From contig CANNFM010000015.1 of the NCBI GenBank assembly GCA_947503835.1, forward strand, positions 1 through 64,000: DNA of 64,000 nt. The letters are read 5' to 3'. This stretch comes from an uncultured Aquimarina sp. Its GTDB lineage: Bacteria; Bacteroidota; Bacteroidia; Flavobacteriales; Flavobacteriaceae. The position numbers and the translations under genes were made by a program. Below the pieces are notes generated by a model. It did not search any database. It was not told the origin of the DNA and worked only from the letters and a program-made list of their open reading frames with translations. Below are positions 1 through 7,968 of this stretch, piece after piece (position 1 is the first letter of the stretch; every line of letters starts with the position of its first letter).

Positions 1-54
1 ATCATAAGATAACTCTAAAATGAAAAATTACTATCAACTCAATATTAATTTTTT

Positions 55-200
55 GCTAACTTGTGCAACAAGCACAAAGTGTATAATTAATTGCTCGTTT
101 TTAGCCTACTTACGAAAATCCTCGCGGATTTTTTATTATGTCCGTAGTTGCTAAATTTAGTGCTTAAACCACGCAACTAGTCATACATAAACACGTTAGC
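55..200 (+). repeat. attC-like cruciform repeat A
   Basis: A long imperfect palindrome. GCTAAC (55-60) pairs with GTTAGC (195-200), TGTAT (80-84) with ATACA (183-187), TTGC (91-94) with GCAA (173-176), TAGC (102-105) with GCTA (150-153), TACG (111-114) with CGTA (143-146), and AAAATCC (115-121) with GGATTTT (126-132) around a TCGC loop. The left side also holds a small hairpin, TTGTGC/GCACAA (61-77). The outer GTTAGC ends 4 bp before the first gene. The nested, interrupted pairing and the GTTAG end resemble integron attC sites; that identity is inferred. Confidence 0.6.
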
Positions 201-204
201 GATT

Positions 205-1146
205 ATGAAAACAACAATTATAATTACATCTCTTTTCTTTATAGTTACCAGCTGTGGTAATCAAAAAAGAAAGATTGATTCTAATGAATTCGATAAGGTA
301 GATTCATTGAGTAATTGGCAAATTTCTTCAGCGAATAATTTGGTGAATAATAAAGGCTTGTTAAATGTTGAAAGTATTTTGTATGATAAGGTTAATCAGG
401 TTTTTTATGCCACCAATGGACTACATTATGCATTAGGAGCAAATGGATTTATTTCTAAAATATCCAAAAACGGGGATCTCTTGGAATTAAAATGGATAAC
501 AGGCCTTAATAGGCCCACCGGAATGGCTATTCACAATTCTATTTTATATGTCGCCGATGTTAACTCCCTGGTCTTAATCAACACTAAAAACGGAAAAATC
601 ATTGAGCAGTTTTTAGAACCAATAGCCAATTCTGGTTTAAATGACGTCGCAGTACATAAAAATGGAGAAATATATGTTTCTGCTTCATTTATTCATTCTA
701 TTTTAAAACTGAATAATGGAAGGCTGGAAATATGGTTAAAAGAGGAGGAAAAACTCAAATGGGCCAATGGCCTGATTGCTGAAGATAATCAAATAGTGGT
801 GGCAGGCTTAGACCTTAGTTCGATTAACATCGATTCTAAACAGGTCACCAGGATTGAATTGAATTCTGCAGTTAAAGATTTTGATGGAATAACACCCGAT
901 GGATTGGGAGGATATTTTTTGACAACTGTTGAAAACAGTAGCCTCTTCTATTTTGACGGGCAAAATAGCATCTACAAGCTGATGGAAGGTACTGCTTATT
1001 TCGGAGATATAACATTCAATTCTAATCTCAAAAAATTATACGCACCGAGAGGGGAAAAAACAACAGCCGAATTTTTTATAACCGAGTTTAAAATGGAACA
1101 GCGATCGCTAACAAAAAATAAAATCCATTACAATGATCTCGACTAA
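205..1146 (+). CDS. Exported beta-propeller lipoprotein (SMP-30/NHL-like)
   Basis: A 313-residue protein with a lipoprotein signal peptide; the lipobox reads VTSC with the cysteine at residue 17, so it is probably anchored in the outer membrane facing the periplasm or surface. The rest consists of repeated short beta-strand units of the type 'LYVADVNSLVLIN' and 'GLNDVAVHKNGEIYVS', as in SMP-30/gluconolactonase-like and NHL propellers. Substrate is unknown; metal-binding residues of true gluconolactonases cannot be assigned by eye. The ATG follows the end of palindromic repeat A by 4 bp, so little room is left for its own promoter. It reads in the same direction as the next seven genes. Confidence 0.75.
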   Translation: MKTTIIITSLFFIVTSCGNQKRKIDSNEFDKVDSLSNWQISSANNLVNNKGLLNVESILYDKVNQVFYATNGLHYALGANGFISKISKNGDLLELKWITGLNRPTGMAIHNSILYVADVNSLVLINTKNGKIIEQFLEPIANSGLNDVAVHKNGEIYVSASFIHSILKLNNGRLEIWLKEEEKLKWANGLIAEDNQIVVAGLDLSSINIDSKQVTRIELNSAVKDFDGITPDGLGGYFLTTVENSSLFYFDGQNSIYKLMEGTAYFGDITFNSNLKKLYAPRGEKTTAEFFITEFKMEQRSLTKNKIHYNDLD

Positions 1147-1242
1147 ACCTGGGGTGACAGAAGACAAAATGCCCTTATTCATTTCTTTTTAGAAAGAAAG
1201 TACCCCTCATAGCCTTATTAAGACTATCTTAGGTAAAAAATA

Positions 1243-1845
1243 ATGTCGATAGAGCGAAGAGTGCAATTGGTAGAAAAGCTTTTTTATCAATTAGATCAAG
1301 AAAGCGCTCAGTTTGAACAATCATCAGGGCTTAGTTGTGTTTCTGGTTGCGGAAAATGTTGTACACACCCCGATATAGAAGCTTCTCCTTTAGAATTTTT
1401 ACCCTGGGCATTTCATTTGTTTTTAAATGGGAAAGCATTAAAAACGCTTCTTATGCTTAAGAAAAATTCTAGTTCAACTTGTTTCATCTACAAACCCTTA
1501 TCTATTATTGATCAGGGTCGTTGTGGCAGTTACAAATACCGGGGTTTAATTTGTCGGTTGTTTGGATTTGCGGCCAATACTGATAAATATGGAAAATTGA
1601 GATTGGCTACTTGTAAAATTATCAAAGAAGGTCAGGCCGACAACTATAATTCTACTTCCAAAGCAATTACAAAAGGATTGTATGTACCTGTATTTACAGA
1701 GTACTACATGCAATTAAATCAAATAGATTTTCGCTTAGGAAACATAATATTACCAATAAACAAAGCCCTTAAAATGGCTTTAGAAGAAGTTTTACAATAT
1801 TATGCGTACCGATCTTTTCTGGATACAGAAAAAAAATGTATTTAA
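1243..1845 (+). CDS. YkgJ-family cysteine-cluster protein
   Basis: A 200-residue cytosolic protein. Cysteines at residues 32, 36, 39 and 40 form the CxxxCxxCC cluster of the YkgJ (zinc- or iron-binding CxxCxxCC) family, and further cysteines at about 80, 94, 104 and 124 include the typical CGSYKYRGLICRLFG block. The family is thought to bind a metal ion or Fe-S cluster, but no reaction is established. It lies 96 bp after the propeller lipoprotein, and no palindromic repeat separates them, so the two may travel as one unit. An AT-rich hairpin, TTTCTTT/AAAGAAA, lies in the gap. Confidence 0.8.
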   Translation: MSIERRVQLVEKLFYQLDQESAQFEQSSGLSCVSGCGKCCTHPDIEASPLEFLPWAFHLFLNGKALKTLLMLKKNSSSTCFIYKPLSIIDQGRCGSYKYRGLICRLFGFAANTDKYGKLRLATCKIIKEGQADNYNSTSKAITKGLYVPVFTEYYMQLNQIDFRLGNIILPINKALKMALEEVLQYYAYRSFLDTEKKCI

Positions 1846-1913
1846 AAAAACATTAAATATCTCGATGCCATAGATTTGTAACCCATATACCTAGTCTGCC
1901 ATTACCTCTACTC

Positions 1914-2028
1914 GGATTGCAAATCCAAAAACGATCAACATAAAATATAAGTTGGATTGTTGATTTTTATAAATTTAAAAAATATATCATTATCTTTTGT
2001 CTATATACTATGATGTATAGTTAACAAG
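1914..2028 (+). repeat. Dispersed intergenic repeat R2, copy 1
   Basis: About 100 bp shared with 6384-6484. It contains GGATT/AATCC (1914-1926), then ATCAACA (1934-1940) pairing with TGTTGAT (1958-1964), then an AT-rich tail ending near ATATATCATTA-CTTTTGTC. It lies 40 bp before the TPR lipoprotein gene; the other copy is about 27 bp before the serine hydrolase gene. Seen directly by comparing the two copies; role unknown (promoter module or remnant of a cassette end). Confidence 0.65.
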
Positions 2029-2068
2029 GTAATTGTATGTATATGTTATAGGCAATTAAAAACCAGCT

Positions 2069-2896
2069 ATGAAAAAACTGACAGGAATTGTAATCTTTAT
2101 TTTAATCTTAAACTCTTGCAAGAACAACAGCCAAGAAACAACCAAATCACAAATGGACAGTGATGCAAAAATTGAATTTATCGATTCTTTAGGAAATAAA
2201 ATATCTAAGAAAGAACTGGAAAAATCCACAGGTAGTTTTAATTACGAAATTATTGGAATTGACAATGTTTCTAAGTTGGCAAAATCCTTACACAATGAAG
2301 CAAGACAATATGGACAAACAGGTAATTACGAGAAAGCAATTGAGACATTAAATCTGGCTAATAAAGAAGCTCCGAATTGGCCCTATCCCCTATATGATCT
2401 AGCATATACATATTTATTAAAAGATGATTTTGAAAACGCTCTTAAATATTATCGATTGACTGATAGTTTAGCTCCCAAAGGATTTTATACTTCGAAAACC
2501 GCGTTACACACATTAGAAAGAGAGAAAAAAGGAGAACTCAAAGAAGGATTATATAAAATGTTCTTATCACTTGAATGGATAAATAACCCAGATGAAAAAA
2601 TGGAAATGACTAAATTATTAGTTTCTAATTTCCCGTCTTTTGCACCTGGATGGAAGGAATATTCAAATCTTCTTGAGGGAGCAGAAAGAATCAAAGCAAT
2701 TGAAAAAGGACTTGATCTTGATTCTGATATAGAAACAACAGGGATGTTACTAATCAATAAAGCTTTAATGGTCGATCAAGGAGGTGACAAAGAAAAAGCC
2801 ACAGAAATACTAACCAAAGTAATTTTTGATACAAATTCGACCTACGGTAATATAGAAATGGCCAAATTTGTATTGAATAGTATAGCAGGAAAATAA
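2069..2896 (+). CDS. TPR-containing lipoprotein
   Basis: A 275-residue protein. The N-terminus has a lysine pair, a hydrophobic stretch and LNSC at residues 14-17, a lipobox, so it should be lipid-anchored. Residues of about 70-150 contain two tetratricopeptide-like helical pairs (ARQYGQTGNYEKAIETLNLA and LAYTYLLKDDFENALKYYRL), which usually mediate protein-protein contact. The C-terminal third is helical and may add further degenerate TPRs. No partner is suggested by the neighbours. The gene is bounded by repeat R2 upstream and by palindromic repeat B immediately after its stop codon, which fits a single mobile cassette. Confidence 0.75.
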   Translation: MKKLTGIVIFILILNSCKNNSQETTKSQMDSDAKIEFIDSLGNKISKKELEKSTGSFNYEIIGIDNVSKLAKSLHNEARQYGQTGNYEKAIETLNLANKEAPNWPYPLYDLAYTYLLKDDFENALKYYRLTDSLAPKGFYTSKTALHTLEREKKGELKEGLYKMFLSLEWINNPDEKMEMTKLLVSNFPSFAPGWKEYSNLLEGAERIKAIEKGLDLDSDIETTGMLLINKALMVDQGGDKEKATEILTKVIFDTNSTYGNIEMAKFVLNSIAGK

Positions 2897-2900
2897 AAAA

Positions 2901-2968
2901 CCATAACAATTTGTATAATGCATATGCACCCTTCGGGATGCAAACGCACCATACAAGAGCCGTTGTAC
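2901..2968 (+). repeat. attC-like cruciform repeat B
   Basis: A 68-bp imperfect palindrome starting 4 bp after the TPR lipoprotein stop codon. TAACAA (2904-2909) is opposed by CGTTGT (2961-2966) at the outside, TTGTAT (2911-2916) pairs perfectly with ATACAA (2951-2956), and the centre is TGCA-CCC-TTC-GGG-A-TGCA (2925-2942). The order outer box, short spacer, inner box, centre, inner box, spacer, outer box is that of an attC site. The next start codon follows 42 bp later. A second inverted pair, ACAATG (2969-2974)/CATTGT (2987-2992), lies between. Confidence 0.6.
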
Positions 2969-3010
2969 ACAATGCAAAAACGACTACATTGTTATTAATA
3001 AAACGGGGCG

Positions 3011-3547
3011 ATGCAAAAAATAATTTATTACGTAGCTAGTTCTCTTGACGGATTTATTGCAGGAACGAATGATGATATAAGTAAGTTCATCCCTGAGGGG
3101 AAAGGAGTTGAAAAGTACTTATCTGATTTACAAAATTTCGAAACGGTAATAATGGGACGTAGGACTTATGAATTTGGTTATCAATTTGGACTAATACCAG
3201 GACAACCCGCTTATCCACATATGGAACATCATATATTTTCTGAAACACTCAAAATAGACAAGCTTGCAGAGAATGTTAGAATTGAAAAGAAATCAATTGA
3301 ACGAATTAAAGAAATCAAGGAAAAATCTAAAACGGACATTTACCTGTGTGGTGGCGGACAATTTGCAGGTTGGCTTCTTGACAATCAACTAATCGACCAA
3401 TTAAAACTGAAATTGAATCCGATAATACTAGGAGACGGAACCCCTATTTTCGGAAATTCTAAATCCTCATTAACAATACATTTGATTGAAAAAGAATCCT
3501 TTGATAATGGACTTGAAATCCTTACGTATGACCTTAAAAAACACTAG
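3011..3547 (+). CDS. Dihydrofolate reductase family protein (RibD C-terminal-like)
   Basis: A 178-residue cytosolic oxidoreductase-like protein. It starts with the YYVASSLDGFIAG block, has the middle motif VIMGRRTYEFG, and ends with YLCGGGQFAGWLLDNQLID and LNPIILGDGTPIFG, all typical of the RibD-C/DHFR-like family (YyaP/YwjB group). Such proteins bind NADPH and reduce a pterin- or pyrimidine-like substrate, but the actual substrate of this group is unknown and trimethoprim resistance should not be assumed. The gene lies between palindromic repeats B and C, which makes it the clearest single-gene cassette in the window. Confidence 0.85.
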   Translation: MQKIIYYVASSLDGFIAGTNDDISKFIPEGKGVEKYLSDLQNFETVIMGRRTYEFGYQFGLIPGQPAYPHMEHHIFSETLKIDKLAENVRIEKKSIERIKEIKEKSKTDIYLCGGGQFAGWLLDNQLIDQLKLKLNPIILGDGTPIFGNSKSSLTIHLIEKESFDNGLEILTYDLKKH

Positions 3548-3548
3548 T

Positions 3549-3653
3549 CACAACACCATGTAAGATTGCATTGATAAAATAGTTTGTCTTCGTTATCCCT
3601 TTGCAAACAATTTAATCAACGATATTAAAGCTCATCTTACACGTAACGTTGTG
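3549..3653 (+). repeat. attC-like cruciform repeat C
   Basis: The best of the three palindromes. CACAAC (3549-3554) pairs perfectly with GTTGTG (3648-3653). After spacers of 4 and 6 bp, TGTAAGAT (3559-3566) pairs perfectly with ATCTTACA (3634-3641). Further in, TTGAT (3571-3575) pairs with ATCAA (3615-3619) and GTTTG (3582-3586) with CAAAC (3604-3608). This is the R''-spacer-L''-centre-L'-spacer-R' layout of an attC site at about 105 bp. It begins 1 bp after the upstream stop codon and ends 25 bp before the next ATG. Confidence 0.65.
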
Positions 3654-3678
3654 TGGCATTTGAAAAAACCGAAATGAA

Positions 3679-5064
3679 ATGAACGAAACAAGACGAGAAT
3701 ATCTCAAACGAATACATTTCGTCTTGGATTTCATTGAAAAGAATCTTGATGCTGACCTATCCCTTGAATATTTATCAGAGAAAGCTCATTATTCGCCTTA
3801 CCACTTTCATAGAGTATTTTTAACAGTAGTTAACGAAAGATTAAATGAATATATCAATAGAAAACGAATTGAGCGTATTGCTTCAATTCTACTTGTTGAA
3901 CCAACCATTCCCCTAAAAGATTTAGCGTATAAATACGGTTTCAATAGTGATACTTCTTTTTCAAGAGCATTTAAAAAGTACTACGGTGTTAGCCCTACTA
4001 CATTTAAATCTGAAGGAAAAAAATTACTTAGCAAGATTGGTATAGAACCTTTTTCGTCTGAAAAATACATTTGTTCCATTGATAACATGAAACAGTGGAT
4101 TAAAATGAATACACAAATAACAGTAAAAGAACTACCAGAACTAAAGCTTGCAAGTATATCACATATTGGAGAATTTGATAAGGCTGGTACTATGTTTGAA
4201 AGATTGATAGCATGGGGGCATCAAAAAAAAGTATTGGATACTTCGGATTTTAAAGCCATAACCATTTATCACGATAACCCTAATGTCACTCAAACCTCAA
4301 AATTGCGATTCAGCACTTGCGTAACCATAAGTGAGAGTATCAATACAGATGGAGAAATTAGACAAATAACCATAAACAAAGGCATTTATGCCGTTGGACA
4401 GTTTGAAATTAAAGCAGAAGAAATTTCAAAAGCGTGGAAAAATATGTGCATCTGGGTCATTGAAAATGGTTATGAATTTAGAGATGGAGACTATTTTGAA
4501 ATGTATCATAATGACCATAGAACTCATCCAGAACAAAAATTTATATTGGACATTTGCATCCCACTTGAAAAAACAGACAATAGTATACCTGACAGAACAG
4601 GCAATGTAGACTTTTCAGATGACAAGGAACAAAACGTTGATTATCATCAACTGATAGACTATCTGAAAGAATTAAAAGCTTTTTTTCATAAAGAATATGG
4701 CACTTATTTTAAACTTGGAAATATTTATCAGGGTAACCCCAACTTTTCCTATTTTTCTCTAACAACGGAAGAATTGAAAAATCAAAAACTTAAATTTGTT
4801 ATTATATTAAATCACAAAACATTGTGTTTTTCAATTTGCTTATCTGGTCAAAACAAAAGTATTCGAAAAAAGTATTGGCAAATGTTTAGAGAGAGTGACT
4901 GGAATAAATATCATTTGGCAGAATCAATTAATGATAGTCTCTCAATTATTGACCAAACCATTATAGAAGAACCTGATTTTAGTAATAAAAGAAATTTAAC
5001 CAAACAGATTGAAAAGGAGTCATTAAAATTCATAAACGAAGTTAAAGATATACTTGAATACTAA
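3679..5064 (+). CDS. AraC-family regulator with GyrI-like domain and extra C-terminal domain
   Basis: A 461-residue protein. Residues of about 8-110 form an AraC double helix-turn-helix (HYSPYHFHRVF in the first, YGFNSDTSFSRAFKKYYGVSP in the second half). Residues of about 128-285 match the GyrI-like/effector-binding fold (ELPELKLASISHIGEFDKAG, ending at FILDICIPL). Residues 315-461 are an extra, mostly helical domain that I do not recognise. AraC-GyrI proteins sense amphipathic or cationic compounds and activate nearby genes. It follows repeat C by 25 bp and may regulate the DUF1569 gene 48 bp downstream. Confidence 0.85.
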   Translation: MNETRREYLKRIHFVLDFIEKNLDADLSLEYLSEKAHYSPYHFHRVFLTVVNERLNEYINRKRIERIASILLVEPTIPLKDLAYKYGFNSDTSFSRAFKKYYGVSPTTFKSEGKKLLSKIGIEPFSSEKYICSIDNMKQWIKMNTQITVKELPELKLASISHIGEFDKAGTMFERLIAWGHQKKVLDTSDFKAITIYHDNPNVTQTSKLRFSTCVTISESINTDGEIRQITINKGIYAVGQFEIKAEEISKAWKNMCIWVIENGYEFRDGDYFEMYHNDHRTHPEQKFILDICIPLEKTDNSIPDRTGNVDFSDDKEQNVDYHQLIDYLKELKAFFHKEYGTYFKLGNIYQGNPNFSYFSLTTEELKNQKLKFVIILNHKTLCFSICLSGQNKSIRKKYWQMFRESDWNKYHLAESINDSLSIIDQTIIEEPDFSNKRNLTKQIEKESLKFINEVKDILEY

Positions 5065-5112
5065 AAAACGACCCCATAACAATCCTTAACTTTAATACAT
5101 CAAAAAACCAAA

Positions 5113-5568
5113 ATGGCAGCCAATATTTTTAATCAAAAAGATTATATGGGTATTAAAAACCGTATTAATCAACTCAATCCTCAGAGTCAACATCAATGGG
5201 GAAAAATGTCTTTGATCCAAACGCTTGAACATTGCAGTATTCAACTTAGGATTGGCTTAGGGATTGTATCTGAAAATGGATATGAAGGGCCTTCAATCTA
5301 TAGAACTACTATTGGACGTTGGATACTGCTCTATGCTGTACCTTGGCCTAAAGGCACTAAGACACCATCCCAAATGAATATTTTAAGTAACAGTTCGTCT
5401 GTATCAGACCTACAGGATTCAAAACAAACACTTTTAGAACTACTCGAAAAAACACAGATAGAACATCGCTTAAAACCCCATCCTTTCTTTGGGGATATGA
5501 AAAAAAAAGATTGGGGTCGCTTAATTTGGAAACATCTAGACCATCATTTGAGACAGTTCAGAAATTAA
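5113..5568 (+). CDS. DUF1569 protein (DinB-like fold)
   Basis: A 151-residue protein with MSLIQTLEHCSIQLRIGLG near the N-terminus and HPFFGDMKKKDWGRLIWKHLDHHLRQF at the end. Histidines in the first and last helices (LEHC, KHLDHHLRQF) are those that hold the metal in the DUF1569/DinB-like four-helix fold. The family is proposed to carry metal-dependent thiol-transferase activity, unproven for this member. It follows the AraC-GyrI gene by 48 bp with no terminator between, so co-transcription is likely. Confidence 0.8.
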   Translation: MAANIFNQKDYMGIKNRINQLNPQSQHQWGKMSLIQTLEHCSIQLRIGLGIVSENGYEGPSIYRTTIGRWILLYAVPWPKGTKTPSQMNILSNSSSVSDLQDSKQTLLELLEKTQIEHRLKPHPFFGDMKKKDWGRLIWKHLDHHLRQFRN

Positions 5569-5600
5569 AATAGAAAGAGAAACTAAATAATTAAAAATGC

Positions 5601-5655
5601 TGTAACATCAACTATAGGTAATTGTTTGTTTTCGCCTACTCCAAATGCTAAGATT
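5601..5655 (+). repeat. Truncated attC-like repeat D (left half only)
   Basis: The stretch around 5618-5642 (TAATTGTTTGTTTTCGCCTACT) matches the left arm of repeat A (84-110) at nearly every position, preceded by TGTAACA (5601-5607). The corresponding right arm is absent. It lies 33 bp after the DUF1569 stop codon, where a cassette boundary is expected. Seen directly; reading it as a decayed site is inference. Confidence 0.5.
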
Positions 5656-5736
5656 AAAAGGGAAAAATGTTCAATAAAGGAAGAAATGTTTCCTTCAAAA
5701 TATTTTGAACAATATCATTGATTTCTTTCCACCCCC

Positions 5737-5782
5737 TGACATAGGGCTGTCCTAATCCTATTTTACTTTTGTTGTACAACAA
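5737..5782 (+). promoter_or_regulatory. Promoter and operators of the DinB gene
   Basis: A perfect Bacteroidota -7 element TACTTTTG (5764-5771; consensus TAnnTTTG) lies 27 bp before the DinB start codon. It overlaps the 14-bp perfect palindrome TTGTTGTACAACAA (5769-5782), and a GACA-N6-TGTC inverted pair (5738-5751) lies about 12 bp upstream. The overlap with the -7 element suits a repressor; the upstream pair suits an activator such as the nearby AraC-GyrI protein. Confidence 0.5.
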
Positions 5783-5797
5783 TAAAAAACAAAGAAA

Positions 5798-6328
5798 ATG
5801 GACAACAAAACAATCACAGACATTCTTGCTTCTCAATATAAAGCAAGTCTTGGTATGCTTCGTCACGCTTTAGATAAGGTACCCGAAGCACAATGGAACG
5901 GCGAGGAATATAACAACCCGAATTGGCAAATTGCCTATCACGTTTTATGGGGGATAAAATACTATTTGGGAGCTAATCCCCAAAGTTATGCTCCTTTTGA
6001 AAATGCTATTGAAGGTGCTGAAAGTCTTGGAGGAATACAGGAATGGGAAAATCCTGACGAGGGAATAAAAGTTGAAGGCTTTCACACAAAAGAAGAATTA
6101 ATTTCTTTTATTGGCAATGTAGAAAGTAATCTGCAATCTACCATTGAAGCAATTCCTCTTAATGACAATTCGGGATTTGAATGGTATCCTTATTCGAGGT
6201 TGGAACTTCATATCAACAACATACGTCATATTCAACATCACACGGCACAAATTATTGAACGCTTAAAAGCAAAAGGGATTACAGGATTTCCTTGGAGGGC
6301 AGACCAAAATCCGCCTCAGGAATGGTAA
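5798..6328 (+). CDS. DinB-family protein
   Basis: A 176-residue four-helix protein of the DinB/YfiT type. The metal-binding histidines are visible as WQIAYHVLWG in the second helix and the closing pair in NNIRHIQHHTAQIIERL. DinB-like proteins bind a divalent metal; some are bacillithiol or mycothiol transferases, but most have no known reaction. It has its own promoter with palindromic operators, so it is probably inducible. A second DinB-related gene (DUF1569) lies just upstream. Confidence 0.85.
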   Translation: MDNKTITDILASQYKASLGMLRHALDKVPEAQWNGEEYNNPNWQIAYHVLWGIKYYLGANPQSYAPFENAIEGAESLGGIQEWENPDEGIKVEGFHTKEELISFIGNVESNLQSTIEAIPLNDNSGFEWYPYSRLELHINNIRHIQHHTAQIIERLKAKGITGFPWRADQNPPQEW

Positions 6329-6383
6329 TAGCGAAGCAATAATACCCGCTAACAATAACTCCTATGAAAAGCCTAGCCCACTA

Positions 6384-6484
6384 AGATTACAAATCCGAGC
6401 GATCAACATAAATCTGGGTGGATTGTTGATTTTTATACCTATAAAAAAATATATCATTACCTTTTGTCTTTATATCGTTAACAA
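6384..6484 (+). repeat. Dispersed intergenic repeat R2, copy 2
   Basis: Second copy of the repeat at 1914-2028: ACAAATCC, GATCAACATAAA, GGATTGTTGATTTTTATA and ATATATCATTA-CTTTTGTCT occur in the same order with small gaps. The ATCAACA/TGTTGAT hairpin is kept. It is followed by the serine hydrolase start codon about 27 bp later. A CGCTAACAA box, similar to attC outer boxes, lies just upstream near 6349. Confidence 0.6.
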
Positions 6485-6510
6485 CTACACACATACGTTT
6501 TCCCTTTATT

Positions 6511-7605
6511 ATGAAAAACATAGTACCCTTAGTCATTTTCATCCTATTAATTAGTCCACTTTGCTATGGACAAAACACGTATAAATATTCTCAACCGAAA
6601 AATCTTGAGGACGGGTGGAAAACAACCAATCTACAATCACAGAATGTTGATACAACAAGGATTTATAAATTATTTAGCCAATTACAGCATCGTAAAAATA
6701 AGTTACATAGTGTTTTGTTAGTACAACATGGCAAAATCGTTATTGAGGAGTATTTCAACGCCTATTCAGGAAATAAGCAACATGACCTTCGTTCTGTAAC
6801 AAAAAGCATAAGATCCATTTTATTAGGTATAGCTATAGATAAAGGATTTATTGATAACGTCGACGATCCAATCTCAAAATATCTCAAAAATCCAATACCT
6901 ACCAAAAATATTGATAAAAGAAAAGATAAAATAACAATCAGGCATCTATTAACAATGTCAACTGGACTTGATTGCAATGATTGGGACAAAAAATCAGCAG
7001 GACAAGAGGACAAAGTGTATAAAAAGAAGGATTGGCTTCAATACACCCTTAACCTACCCATGGTTAATGAACCTGGGGTAGTTTCAAATTATTGTTCGAT
7101 GGGTGTAGTTCTAATAGCCGAAATAATACACCAGGCTTCAGGTATGAGCATCGATAAATTTGCTAAACACTATTTATTCAATACATTAGGAATTACCAAT
7201 GTAGGTTGGGGGCATACTTCTAATAAAGAAATTATTTCTTCGGGTAAGAGATTATATATGACGTCGCGTGATATGGCAAAAATTGGACAATTAATACTCA
7301 ACAAAGGAAAGTGGAGTGAAAAACAAGTCGTATCTGAAAAATGGATTGAGGAATCTACCTCACCAAAAACAAAAATAACGGGAATTGATTATGGTTATTT
7401 ATGGTGGAACATTCCGTTTAAAACTAATGAAAAAGTGATCGTTTCTAAAGTAGCAACTGGAAATGGTGGTCAGTATATTATGGTTTTTCCAACATTGGAT
7501 ATGGTTGCTGTATTTACAGGAGGTGCATACAATTCACAAGAAGACAAGTTACCATTTGCCATCGTGAATGATATTTTCCTTCCGACATTTACTAACAAAA
7601 AATAA
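6511..7605 (+). CDS. Exported serine hydrolase (class C beta-lactamase fold)
   Basis: A 364-residue protein with a signal peptide ending near PLCYGQ (residue 21). The catalytic S-x-x-K motif is Ser95-Val-Thr-Lys98 and the second motif is Tyr194-Cys-Ser196, as in penicillin-binding-protein-like esterases and class C beta-lactamases. ATGNGGQYIMVFP near the C-terminus stands where the KTG/HxG triad lies. It probably acts in the periplasm on an ester, amide or D-peptide; a resistance role cannot be inferred. It is the last gene of the accessory + strand array. Confidence 0.85.
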   Translation: MKNIVPLVIFILLISPLCYGQNTYKYSQPKNLEDGWKTTNLQSQNVDTTRIYKLFSQLQHRKNKLHSVLLVQHGKIVIEEYFNAYSGNKQHDLRSVTKSIRSILLGIAIDKGFIDNVDDPISKYLKNPIPTKNIDKRKDKITIRHLLTMSTGLDCNDWDKKSAGQEDKVYKKKDWLQYTLNLPMVNEPGVVSNYCSMGVVLIAEIIHQASGMSIDKFAKHYLFNTLGITNVGWGHTSNKEIISSGKRLYMTSRDMAKIGQLILNKGKWSEKQVVSEKWIEESTSPKTKITGIDYGYLWWNIPFKTNEKVIVSKVATGNGGQYIMVFPTLDMVAVFTGGAYNSQEDKLPFAIVNDIFLPTFTNKK

Positions 7606-7656
7606 GACGTTGAAACCAATGTTAAAAAAGGGATTAAAAATAGTACTATAAAAACA

Positions 7657-7686
7657 GAAACAGGCAGACCTTCACCTACCTGTTTC
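7657..7686. terminator. Hairpin terminator between convergent genes
   Basis: GAAACAGG (7657-7664) pairs with CCTGTTTC (7679-7686) 51 bp after the serine hydrolase stop codon. It lies in the 363-bp gap before the convergent hibernation-factor gene. Apart from this hairpin I see nothing functional in 7606-7968. Confidence 0.55.
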
Positions 7687-7968
7687 CTTCCGAAGAAATT
7701 AATTTTATCCTATAGTTTTACAATCTTAAATATTCAATTTATTGCTAAATATGGAAGTCAGACTATTTCACTAAAAAAACATATTCAATTTCTTCGTTTC
7801 AGTTTTTGCCACATTGCTATAACAAAAACCTATTCTGTAACTAAATACAAAGAATCATTTTTTAACTACACGACCAAAGTAGTCTGTTTGGGATTGAAAA
7901 AACATGACAAATATCAGTTTTTCAGCTTTCATCTGTTAAAACTTTGCATCCCATTGTCAATGGTTATC

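Noticed and set aside
3011..3547. Trimethoprim-resistance DHFR cassette
   Set aside because: The protein is of the RibD-C/YyaP type, not of the DfrA or DfrB types found in resistance integrons.
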